Positions 43,316 through 51,618 of a DNA stretch of 64,000 nt are shown piece by piece (position 1 is the first letter of the stretch; every line of letters begins with the position of its first letter). Below the pieces are notes generated by a model, which had not been told where the DNA came from, searched no databases, and saw only the letters and a list, made by a program, of their open reading frames with translations. The DNA is taken from contig JAWKTN010000001.1 in the NCBI GenBank assembly GCA_041399065.1, positions 806,001 to 870,000 of the forward strand, in the 5' to 3' direction. The DNA comes from JAGQPD01 sp020426865. Lineage in GTDB: Bacteria > Planctomycetota > Planctomycetia > Pirellulales > Pirellulaceae. The position numbers were made by a program, and so were the translations under genes.

Positions 43316-44146
43316 GTTGACAATCCATACAGTTTCACGGGTCGGAGGTGGGATGCCGAGACAGGGATGTACTACTTTCGGAGCCGTTTCTACAATCCGC
43401 ACCTCGGCAGATTCATTTCGAGGGATCCAATGGGATATGTTGACGGTGCGTCGCTCTACTGTTCGTACTTTGCTCCACAATCCTATGACCCAACCGGAAC
43501 CGAGGTAATCGTTTTTTCAATGCCCATTACAGGGACGTGCGAGGAGTTACTGAGCCATTTTACGGATGCAATGTCAAACGGTGATCAGCGATTGCGACGA
43601 AACTCACCCATTGACGGCCTACGAATGCAATTGAGAGGACTGAATTGTCCGGTACGCATGTTTTGCGGCGACTGCGGCAACGGTGGGAATTTGGCAGTCA
43701 CCTTCACGGATGGCGAAGGTCGGCCGCATATCTGCTTACCAAACAATCTTGGTCAGATTGACATCGTTAAATTCTATGGAATCCTAATCCACGAACTCAC
43801 GCATGTGGATCAATGGCGTGATCTAAAGAAATGCAATTGCAACGGAGAACGCTGGGATGGACCTCTTCCCGACGTTCCGGGCGTAGGTGAAGGAATAGAA
43901 TGCCGCGAGTGTGAAGAACTTGAGAAAGTAGCGTACGAACAACAGGCGTCGTTTTTATACCCCGGTAATGGAGCCGATTCAAAGAAAGCACGCGATGAGT
44001 TTGTTGCGGCGGGTGTTTGCGTCAGCTGCGCCCGTTCGTGTGGACGGGATCCCCAAGCGTGCCCGGCTTTGCCTAAGGAACCCAACGACGCGGAGATAGA
44101 CGAAAAGTGGATAGATGATTTCCTCGATCACGTGAGGAAACAGTAG
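43316..44146 (+). CDS. Orphan RHS tip with HExxH metallopeptidase toxin domain
   Basis: The frame is open from 43316 (just after a TGA) and the first ATG is at 43367. It begins VDNPYSFTGRRWDAETGMYY followed by FRSRFYNPHLGRFISRDPMG, the invariant end of the RHS core after which polymorphic toxin domains start. The ~200-residue C-terminal domain is Cys-rich and carries IVKFYGILIHELTHVDQWRD, an HExxH zinc site, and a likely third ligand Glu in CEELEKVAYEQQ. Such domains are known as toxins in polymorphic toxin systems. There is no intact RHS shell upstream, so this is an orphan or displaced tip. It might be expressed only after recombination onto a full RHS gene, or as a short protein. A candidate immunity gene starts 19 bases after its stop. 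Confidence 0.72.
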   Translation, partial: VDNPYSFTGRRWDAETGMYYFRSRFYNPHLGRFISRDPMGYVDGASLYCSYFAPQSYDPTGTEVIVFSMPITGTCEELLSHFTDAMSNGDQRLRRNSPIDGLRMQLRGLNCPVRMFCGDCGNGGNLAVTFTDGEGRPHICLPNNLGQIDIVKFYGILIHELTHVDQWRDLKKCNCNGERWDGPLPDVPGVGEGIECRECEELEKVAYEQQASFLYPGNGADSKKARDEFVAAGVCVSCARSCGRDPQACPALPKEPNDAEIDEKWIDDFLDHVRKQ

Positions 44147-44165
44147 TCGGAGGCGACGGGACACG

Positions 44166-44855
44166 ATGAGGTTAAAGTCGAAACTTCAGGTGCGACTTAG
44201 GACGATTCTTGCGATAGTGCTAGTGTTCTCTGTAGTTTTGAGCTTGTTTTCGTGGCACCTGCAATTCAAACGACGACGATTGGACGCAATACAACGCCTG
44301 GAAGCGATGGGCACATACCCGTCCGACTATGATGACTCACCCGATGTAGGTATGTGGCCGTGGATCGACAAACTGCTGCCAATGGAATTGAATCGACAAG
44401 TAACATCGTTGTATATACTGGGTGACACTGACTACTCACGGCTTCCGGTCGACGAGCTCGTGCTTTTCCCCGAACTCAATACGTTGATAATAAACGGAGA
44501 CGGATTTCCCACGCGGTTGTTTCGCGAGCTGCCCTCGATGCCTAATTTAGAGGCACTAAGTTTGATGGGCTCCAATGTTGATGACACGGGACTGTGTCAC
44601 CTACTCGCAAACGCACGTGGCATAAGATTCCTAGAGGTCAAATCGACAAGTATAAGCGACGCAAGTGTGCCATGTATCCAGAGGTGTTTAGAGCTCCGAG
44701 ATGTGTACGTTTCGCATAGTCATTTCACTCCGGCAGGAGTGAAGGCATTGGCTACTGGTAGTGCTATCGAATCCGTTCACGCTCTCGGGATCGATGGAAT
44801 GGAATTCGAAATGAGGAATACTGAGGCTCTCAATTCTGTGGTTATTTGGAAATGA
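44166..44855 (+). CDS. Membrane-anchored leucine-rich-repeat-like protein, candidate immunity protein
   Basis: A 229-residue protein. The N-terminus KLQVRLRTILAIVLVFSVVL forms one TM anchor preceded by basic residues, and the next segment (HLQFKRRRLDAIQRLEAMGT) matches a common planctomycete membrane-protein opening. The rest has degenerate LRR units: PELNTLIINGDGFPTRL, PNLEALSLMGSNVDDTGL, RGIRFLEVKSTSISDASV and ELRDVYVSHSHFTPAGVKAL. It starts 19 bases after the orphan RHS toxin stop, with a GGAGG about 12 bases before the ATG. Position and a strong ribosome site suggest it protects against the metallopeptidase; this is inference from gene order only. Confidence 0.65.
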   Translation: MRLKSKLQVRLRTILAIVLVFSVVLSLFSWHLQFKRRRLDAIQRLEAMGTYPSDYDDSPDVGMWPWIDKLLPMELNRQVTSLYILGDTDYSRLPVDELVLFPELNTLIINGDGFPTRLFRELPSMPNLEALSLMGSNVDDTGLCHLLANARGIRFLEVKSTSISDASVPCIQRCLELRDVYVSHSHFTPAGVKALATGSAIESVHALGIDGMEFEMRNTEALNSVVIWK

Positions 44856-45133
44856 AACTTGAATGCCGCTTCTTCGTGCGAACTTGAGATCGGTGAAGTC
44901 AACAGTGAGAAAACGATCATCCCAAAAAACATGCAGGGTATCATAGGTCCCCAATGTTGGAGGGCAGCAACAACGCTTAGCGACACAAGAACGAGTCCCG
45001 CAATCATTCCTGACCAAGTAGTCGGCGGTTCAGTGAGGGCGACGCAAAGTAGCAACAATCCCAGCCCACCGACTGCGAACCGAAGAACACGGTCAACAAT
45101 ACTTCGCCGAGACGTGGTGCACGAAGATGTCAT
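44777..45133 (-). CDS. Two-helix membrane ORF in repeat copy 2 (DUF2892-like)
   Basis: The counterpart of the ORF in copy 1, from an ATG at 45133. The two helices differ at a few positions (Trp/Arg, Thr/Met, Cys/Leu), and there are several silent changes as well. Beyond the repeat edge at 44930 it continues into unrelated sequence and ends antisense to the LRR gene, so the C-terminus is not native. Expression is doubtful. Confidence 0.35.
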   Translation of the reverse strand: MTSSCTTSRRSIVDRVLRFAVGGLGLLLLCVALTEPPTTWSGMIAGLVLVSLSVVAALQHWGPMIPCMFFGMIVFSLLTSPISSSHEEAAFKFHFQITTELRASVFLISNSIPSIPRA

Positions 45134-46003
45134 CGTTCTGGCTTTTTGTAACGCACGGGTGGCGCCCAACGCGTCCTCGGTCCAGATGTAACGCTCCCGT
45201 GTCACACGTGGCCCCCTCGCCGGCTTGCCCGGCAGGAGCCACAGTTTGAAAGCTAGGGCGCCAATCGTTGTCACACCCACATTGGCCGCGGCGGTCGCCG
45301 CCGCAGGCGGCACCCGCCGCGGCCGGGGTGGTGAAGTCACGGAACCGCTAGCCAACCAAACTGTGGCTCCTGCCGGGCAAGCCGGCGAGGGGGCCAAGGA
45401 ACGACACAATGGTAATCCCGTTTTGCCATTCGCGCCAAGTTGCACGAACTCGCGGCTATTGCCAACTCGCTATGCCGTATGTGTGTCGGCCCTTCGGGCC
45501 TGGGCGCGGGGGAGCACGCCACCGGTGGCTGCGCCACCGGCTGGGGTTGTTGCGGCCCTCCGGGCCGAAGGCCTGGAAGGCCTTTGCATCGGTAGAACGA
45601 ACGCGACCTCGAGCTCGCCGTCCCAGGGCCGAAGGCCCTTCACAACCCCTGCCGGGCCCGAAGGGCCCGGTTTCCGCCGCCCCGCGCCCCCAGGGCCGAA
45701 GGCCCGACACAGGTGTGTTACGGTCCAGCGCCGGGATCGCAGTCATTCTCAGAATCCCGGTACGCGGACGCGCTCGTCGTCGATCGACAAGGGTTGAAGA
45801 GGGAATGAAGTAGAAGATGATAAGAAGACGGAATGCCACTGTGCTGGCGCAATGGTAGCAGTAAATGATAAATCATTTGCACGGGCTTTGCGCTTAGAGC
45901 GTTAGACGGCGATTTCTAGCGACGGATGAGCGTCGCGTGCCGCGGCGAGCGAATTGTCAGTCGGATGGACGCGTTTGAAAGCGTGCTTACGTCCGTCACG
46001 ACT
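44930..46003. repeat. 1.07 kb direct repeat, copy 2
   Basis: The second copy of the element at 41417-42486, in the same orientation. It begins 74 bases after the stop of the LRR gene. The two copies bracket a 2.4 kb cassette holding the orphan RHS toxin and its neighbour. Boundaries were set where the two copies stop matching: ACATG versus CCATG on the left, GACTCAT versus GACTGCT on the right. Confidence 0.9.
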
Positions 46004-46014
46004 CATCGATTCGT

Positions 46015-46166
46015 TTACTCGTGATCATGCCGCGGTCCCCCACAAGTACGACACGGGTCAGGCCAAAACGCCTGCGGATGCGGTTTACCGGAAGGCCGCT
46101 TGCGCATCAGATCGATCAGATCACATGGCAAATCGGAGAGATTCCCGAGTGTCAGTTGCCGACGGC
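46015..46166 (-). pseudogene. Possible IS1634-type transposase N-terminal fragment
   Basis: The minus strand reads RRQLTLGNLSDLPCDLIDLM followed by RKRPSGK, resembling the 'r.TLaNLs.LP.elid.lR..L.G' segment near the N-terminus of IS1634 family transposases. The frame ends at 46015, 12 bases from the end of repeat copy 2. No other part of a transposase is visible, so at best it is a scrap. Identification by eye, weak. Confidence 0.35.
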
Positions 46167-46180
46167 TGGGGAATTCTGGG

Positions 46181-46197
46181 ACGGCTGGGACAGCCGT
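46181..46197. repeat. 17-base palindrome ACGGCTGGGACAGCCGT (copy 1 of 3)
   Basis: The same palindrome occurs at 56888-56904 (as its complement) and 63820-63836, each time between genes and followed or preceded by TCCCAC/GTTCCAC. Here it is followed by two short direct repeats of GGAACTATGGTAT. It is a dispersed intergenic element. Confidence 0.7.
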
Positions 46198-46261
46198 GGA
46201 ACTATGGTATGGTGGAACTATGGTATATGGTACGGCCGCAGGAGCCAAGCCGCGGAGCGAC

Positions 46262-46304
46262 AAAAAAACCCCTCGAGGGCTACGTGTGGCAGCCCAGGAG
46301 GGGT
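46262..46304 (-). terminator. Rho-independent terminator of the 23S-5S transcript
   Basis: Read on the minus strand, ACCCCTC-CTGGGCT pairs with AGCCC-TC-GAGGGGT around a 9-base loop, and the stem is followed by seven T residues. It starts 19 bases after the 5S 3' end, exactly where the rRNA transcript should stop. Confidence 0.85.
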
Positions 46305-46322
46305 ATATCGAGTAAAAATAAT

Positions 46323-46427
46323 CCGGCGATACCTACTTTCGCACTTTTGGCACTATCATCGGCTCGGAAAGCTTAACTACCGTGTTCGGTATGGAAACGG
46401 GTGTGACCTTTCCGATATGGTCACCGG
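46323..46427 (-). rRNA. rrf: 5S ribosomal RNA
   Basis: The minus strand contains the standard 5S core: GGTCACACCCGTTTCCATAC, then CGAACACGGTAGTTAAGC and a 3' part complementary to the 5' end (CCGGTGACC near the start, AGGTATCGCCGG at the end). Length is about 105-110 nt; the exact ends may differ by a few bases. It lies about 210 bases downstream of 23S rRNA. No tRNA was seen between them. Confidence 0.93.
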
Positions 46428-46928
46428 AAGTGACTGGCTGGACGTGAGGGCCCAGCCAGCCCAATTTGGTGTGTGGTATGATGGCAGATCAATACGAGCG
46501 GTGAAATGCTCGAATAGTGGCAAAACACTTATACCCAATTACGCTTGCTAACTCCAACGCCAAGGCGTTGGGGAAACTGCGTGAGGCTTTTATGTCGACC
46601 ACTATGAGCAACCCTCGACGAATCGAGAACGTTGAAAATAAGTGGTCAAGCTTTCGTCCATTAGTACTGGTTAGCTGAACACATTACTGTGCTTACACAT
46701 CCAGCCTATCGACCTGGTCGTCTTCCAGGGGACTCTCGTACAAGTACTTACGAAACCTCATCTCGGAGCGGGCTTCACGCTTAGATGCTTTCAGCGTTTA
46801 TCCTTTCCGTAGTTAGCTATCCAGCCGTGCCACTAGCGTGACAACTGGTACACCAGAGCTACGTCCTTCCAAATCCTCTCGTACTAAAGAAGAACCTCCT
46901 CAAGTTTCGTACGCCCACGGCAGATAGG

Positions 46929-46963
<35 letters not shown>

Positions 46964-47012
46964 ACGTACCACTTTCATTGGCGAACAGCCAAACCCTTGG
47001 GAGCTTCTTCAC

Positions 47013-47050
<38 letters not shown>

Positions 47051-47077
47051 GCTTCGCCGCTACGGACGCTCGGAAGC

Positions 47078-47110
<33 letters not shown>

Positions 47111-47113
47111 TGA

Positions 47114-47152
<39 letters not shown>

Positions 47153-47276
47153 AGACCTACTTTCGTATCTGCTCGACTGATCAGTCTCGCAGTTAAGCAC
47201 CCTTCTACCTTTGCGCTCTACGCCTGATTGCCAACCAGGCTGAGGGTACCTTTGCACTCCTCCGTTACTCTTTGGG

Positions 47277-48347
47277 CATTATGTTCGTCTAGCGTTCGGT
47301 ATTTTATACCGCATTGAGTCGATGACGAACGGGCCGATCAAATCGACAAACCGTTCATAGGACTTTCCGGAAACGAATATCTGAAGACCATCCTTCTGCC
47401 TGCGCGTTTGCGCCAGCAGTCCAAATTGCTGGTCCAACACATCGCATAGCCGCTCCACGTCCTGACGTGGAAAGCCTTGTGTGTTGAAAATTACTCCCTT
47501 GGACTGCCTTGATTTTATGGAACCATCGTCCATAAACCAGTAGGCGATTGCCCGGGGGGTAAGCCAGCGGTGGATCAGCCTCGGCACCTGCTTTTGCTGG
47601 TCGGCATAAAACTGCTGGCCATAGAAGCGAAAGGCGGCGTGGCTGACAGTGTTAAAAGCCCAACTCACATGTTCTTTGCCATTGCGGGTGCTGGACCGCA
47701 TTCGCGGGCCGCTAAGCACCCAAGGGCGGAACACATCCAGGATGTGTCGCACGTAGGCCTCGTGTCGAGCGGACTGCTCGATCTTTAGCCGATACGTTTG
47801 GAACTTATTGCGAGATTCCAGGCAACCGTCACCGAGTAGCAGTCCGACTAACGCTTCGCGTTGGACGGTACTGAGTTTGAGCGATTGCATTCGCTCTTGA
47901 ATCTCTCGTGACGGCATCGTAAACACCTTCAGAGTTCGTAACGGAAGTCGATCATCATCTCAATTGCTAGGCGCTGGGATCATCGAGCCAACCAAGTAGC
48001 TTGACGATCCATTTACCAGCTCTACGTCGCCGTAGAGATCAGACTGTATCATCATCCAAGCGAAGCGAGTATGGATACACGACGTGTATCGGCATACATC
48101 GCTACGTGGATGCTCGGCGTGCAGTCGTTGAGGGGTCATCAACGCTCGGTTGAGCGTGAGAGGACTTCCCTGCTGATTATCCGCACCGGTCGGATTTTCA
48201 CGTGCTGCTGTCGAGAGCAGCGCGTACCGCCGGATGCTACATTGTTTTTTGGGTGACCGTAACGGAGTGATCACCGAATAACAAACGGACGTCCCAGCAT
48301 ACAGCCAAGTGCGAACTTCAGTATTACTACTGAAGCGCCCCACATTG
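47277..48347 (-). mobile_element. Group I intron in 23S rRNA (about L2262)
   Basis: 1,071 nt between ...GGTCTCCT and CCCAAAGAG, an intact conserved exon junction once removed. The exon ends in T and the intron ends in G, as group I splicing requires. A GGGG guide a few bases into the intron can pair with the exon end (P1). P2 is a perfect hairpin at 48316-48335. A P4-like stretch reads AATCAGCAGGGAAG (about 48168-48185). P7 is formed by CAACGACTGCACG (about 48118-48130) and ATACAGTCTGATC (about 48038-48049). A GCGA-capped hairpin at 48020-48037 fits P9. The endonuclease gene follows and fills the rest of the intron. Confidence 0.88.
47279..47926 (-). CDS. LAGLIDADG homing endonuclease encoded in the 23S intron
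   Basis: A 215-residue protein starting with GTG at 47926 (ATG alternative at 47917). The two LAGLIDADG helices are REALVGLLLGDGCLES (about residues 23-38) and RAIAYWFMDDGSIKS (about 125-139), each ending in the acidic catalytic residue. It is therefore a single-chain, two-motif enzyme that should cleave intron-free 23S genes near the insertion site and spread the intron. Some such proteins also help splicing as maturases. The TAA ends two bases before the intron's last G, so the coding sequence forms the 3' end of the intron. No frameshift or stop interrupts it, so it is probably active. Confidence 0.92.
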   Translation of the reverse strand: MFTMPSREIQERMQSLKLSTVQREALVGLLLGDGCLESRNKFQTYRLKIEQSARHEAYVRHILDVFRPWVLSGPRMRSSTRNGKEHVSWAFNTVSHAAFRFYGQQFYADQQKQVPRLIHRWLTPRAIAYWFMDDGSIKSRQSKGVIFNTQGFPRQDVERLCDVLDQQFGLLAQTRRQKDGLQIFVSGKSYERFVDLIGPFVIDSMRYKIPNARRT

Positions 48348-48564
48348 AGGAGACCGCCCCAGCCAAACTGCCCAACTGACAATGTCCGCTGCCCGGATTC
48401 ACGGGTTCAGCGTTAGAACTAAAACATGACCAGGGTGGTATTTCAAGGTTGGCTCCACGACAGCTGGCGCTGCCGCTTCAAAGCCTCCCACCTATCCTAC
48501 ACAAGACATATCTCAGCCCAATATCAGCCTACAGTAAAGGTTCACGGGGTCTTTCCGTCTAACC

Positions 48565-48609
<45 letters not shown>

Positions 48610-48610
48610 G

Positions 48611-48673
<63 letters not shown>

Positions 48674-48674
48674 C

Positions 48675-48723
<49 letters not shown>

Positions 48724-48970
48724 CGGTTGAGAGCTTCACCCGAGGGCTAACCCGCTTCCTTAACCTACCAGCACCGGGCAGGCGTCAGACTCTATACATC
48801 CTCTTACGAGTTGGCAGAGTCCTGTGTTTTTGATAAACAGTCGCTAGAGCCGATTCACTGCGGCCTCCCGAAGCGATAAAACCCTAGGAGGCACCCCTTA
48901 TCGCGAACTTACGGGGTCATTTTGCAGAGTTCCTTAACCACCGTTCTCCCGAGCGCCTTAGACTACTCGT

Positions 48971-49001
<31 letters not shown>

Positions 49002-49879
49002 ACAATTGCTTCAACCCTTAGAAGCTTTTCTTGGACGTCCTTCAGATCACTTCCTGAACATAAACGCAGTCGGTTCCCACTGTTGGTTGACGAGGGCGGA
49101 TTTGCCTATCCCTCACCTTCAGTGGTTCCACGGACATTTCTATTCGTACCGCTGACCATTCAAACGCCGTCCCTCCATCGGTCCACAATTGTGGCGCAGG
49201 AATGTTGACCTGCTATCCATCGTCTACGCCTTTCGGCCTCGACTAAGGTACCGGCTAACCCTGGGCGGATTTACCTTCCCCAGGAAACCTTAGGCTTTCG
49301 GCGAGCAGGATTCTCACCTGCTTTATCGTTACTCATTCCGGCATAATCACCCGTACACCCCGACACCGCTCCTTTCGGTACGGCTTGTATCTGATGTACG
49401 GCGCTCTCCTACCGCTTAGCAAAGCTAAGCCCGTAGCTTCGGTGTGATGCTTACTCCCGTTCATTATCGGCGCAGGGCTTCTCGACCAGTAAGCTGTTAC
49501 GCACTTTTTAAATGGTGGCTGCTTCTAAGCCAACATCCTGGCTGTCACAGAAACCCAACCTCCTTAGTGACTGAGCATCACTTTGGGACCTTAGCTGACG
49601 ATCTGGGTTGTTTCCCTCTCGTCCACGCAGCTTATCCCACGTGGACTGACTCCCAAGGTAGTTACATCGGTATTCGGAGTTTGGTTCAGTGAGGTAGGCT
49701 TGGAGGCCCCCCCATCCGATTCAGTATCTCTACCCCCGATGCATAGTTAACTTGAGGCTATCCCGAAAGATATTTCGGAGAGAACGAGCTATCTCTGCGT
49801 TTGATTAGACTTTCACTCCTCCCCACAGGTCATCCCCCCGGTTTTCAACCCAGGTGGGTTCGGTCCTCCACGCAGTATA

Positions 49880-49912
<33 letters not shown>

Positions 49913-50619
49913 GCAGTTTCGCGTCTACCACCTACGACAATTACGCCCTATTCAGACTCGGTTTCCCTATGGCTTCAGCCCGTAAGGCCTTAACCACGCC
50001 GCAGACGGTAACTCGCCGGATCATTATGCAAAAGGCACGCCGTCACACTTCTAATAGTGCTCCGACCGCTTGTAGGCACACGGTTTCAGGTTCAGTATCC
50101 TCCCCTAGCAGGGGTTCTTCCCATCTTTCAGTCGCCCTACTGAGTTCGCTATCGGTCGTTAGGGAGTATTTAGCCTTACGGGATGGTCCCCGTAGATTCA
50201 GTCGGGGTTCCACGTGACCCGACCTACTCAGGTACCCTCCGGGAGGCAATGCAACTTTCACGTACGGGACTGTCACCCTCTGTGGTCGACCTTTCCAAGC
50301 CGTTCTGTTAGTTGATTGCTTTGTAACTCCCATGTGGAAGGCCCTACAACCCCGCCAGGGAAAACCCCAGCGGTTTGGGCTCTTTCGCTTTCGCTCGCCG
50401 CTACTGACGAAATCGATTTTTCTTTCTATTCCTCCGGTTACTTAGATGTTTCAGTTCACCGGGTTGGCCACCTCACACCTATGGATTCAGTGTGGGTCAA
50501 TTCAGGAATCCCGGGATCGTCACTCGTTTGTCAATTCCCCCAGGCTTTTCGCAGACTTCCACGCCCTTCTTCGCCTCCTAACGCCAAGACATCCCCCATG
50601 TGCCCTTAATAGCTTGACC

Positions 50620-51618
50620 ACATATCTTCAACGCTCTCCTGATTGCCGACAAATGCCGGCCCATTCGAGCCGTCGCGTTCAAGCTTGTTTCCCGCCATGC
50701 TCTCGCGAGCTGACAGGATATAACGATAACTTCGATTTGTCTCTCAGGCCCAGCCCAGCTTCCACGGCTCCCGCCATTGATACTGCCGCCAAAACCTGAT
50801 AAACGCTCGTAAAAACTATAATCGAGCCATCAGCAAAAGCAGGTGCCAGCCGTGCCTGTCACCAAACACAACTAACCCCATTACTCTTGCCAAGGGCAAG
50901 ATGCCATCTACCACACCAAATTGTCAAAGATCATCCAAGGCCTAACAAACCGCCTCGCCGAAGGAGCAACCCTTCCGCTCAACTGTCCATTAAACCCCTC
51001 TGCCACGAAGGGCATAAGAAGGCCCCGACGCCCCCATGCCACTCGTCTCCATTACAGAAACGCAACACGAAGCTGTCGACTACTTCTTACAACCATCGCA
51101 GGCGAAACAACCAAGGATAGAAATCGTTTTTTGAATCGTCAACCCCACGTCGCAAGATTTTTTTATCCAGCTTGATCGCGAGTTCTCGCAATCCAATCGT
51201 GGTCGTCGTCCGGCTCCTTACCTTCGCATGCCACAGCAGGCAAAAGGATTCCTATTTCTATCGTGCCTTTGCGACTCTCGTCGCTTGCTCTCTCAATCCG
51301 CTTTCAACGCTTTTGTTCCAGCTTTGGTCCCGTTGTTGTTCGGTCCCGTGTGCTGAAGTGCCGAATTGTAATGCGTCGCCAACGATCAGCAAGGGGGGTA
51401 GGGCAATTTTCCAAAAAAAATCTGCAAAACGGCGAATTGCCTGCGAAACATCGCGATTTTCGCCACTCCTCCCCTTCGCCGACCACGCATTATCGACCAA
51501 CTCGACGCTCCATTTGAATCTTTTTGAACGCAAAGCGCCGATTTTTCTTCTTTTCCGCTAGGCAATTCGTCGATGCCTTCCCGTCCGCCGACCTGCTTCA
51601 GCGGCGCCCATTGCAGAC
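50620..51618. other. 1 kb intergenic region upstream of 23S rRNA
   Basis: No 16S, tRNA or convincing gene is present. It must hold the promoter of the split 23S-5S unit and the processing stem flanks. A 32-residue plus-strand frame at 51036-51134 (MPLVSITETQHEAVDYFLQP, then SQAKQPRIEIVF) reads like the start of a protein, perhaps HesB/IscA-like, then stops; it could be a remnant. The right part (51400-51570) has several A/T tracts and ends near the stop of the giant dehydrogenase-like gene. Confidence 0.5.

Noticed and set aside
46428..46639. Search for tRNA between 23S and 5S
   Set aside because: No cloverleaf or T-loop-like sequence could be found in these 210 bases.
47277..48347. Insert in 23S considered as a simple intervening sequence or an intein-like element
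   Set aside because: Exon junction bases, P2/P7/P9-type helices and a LAGLIDADG gene fit a group I intron better; inteins do not occur in rRNA.
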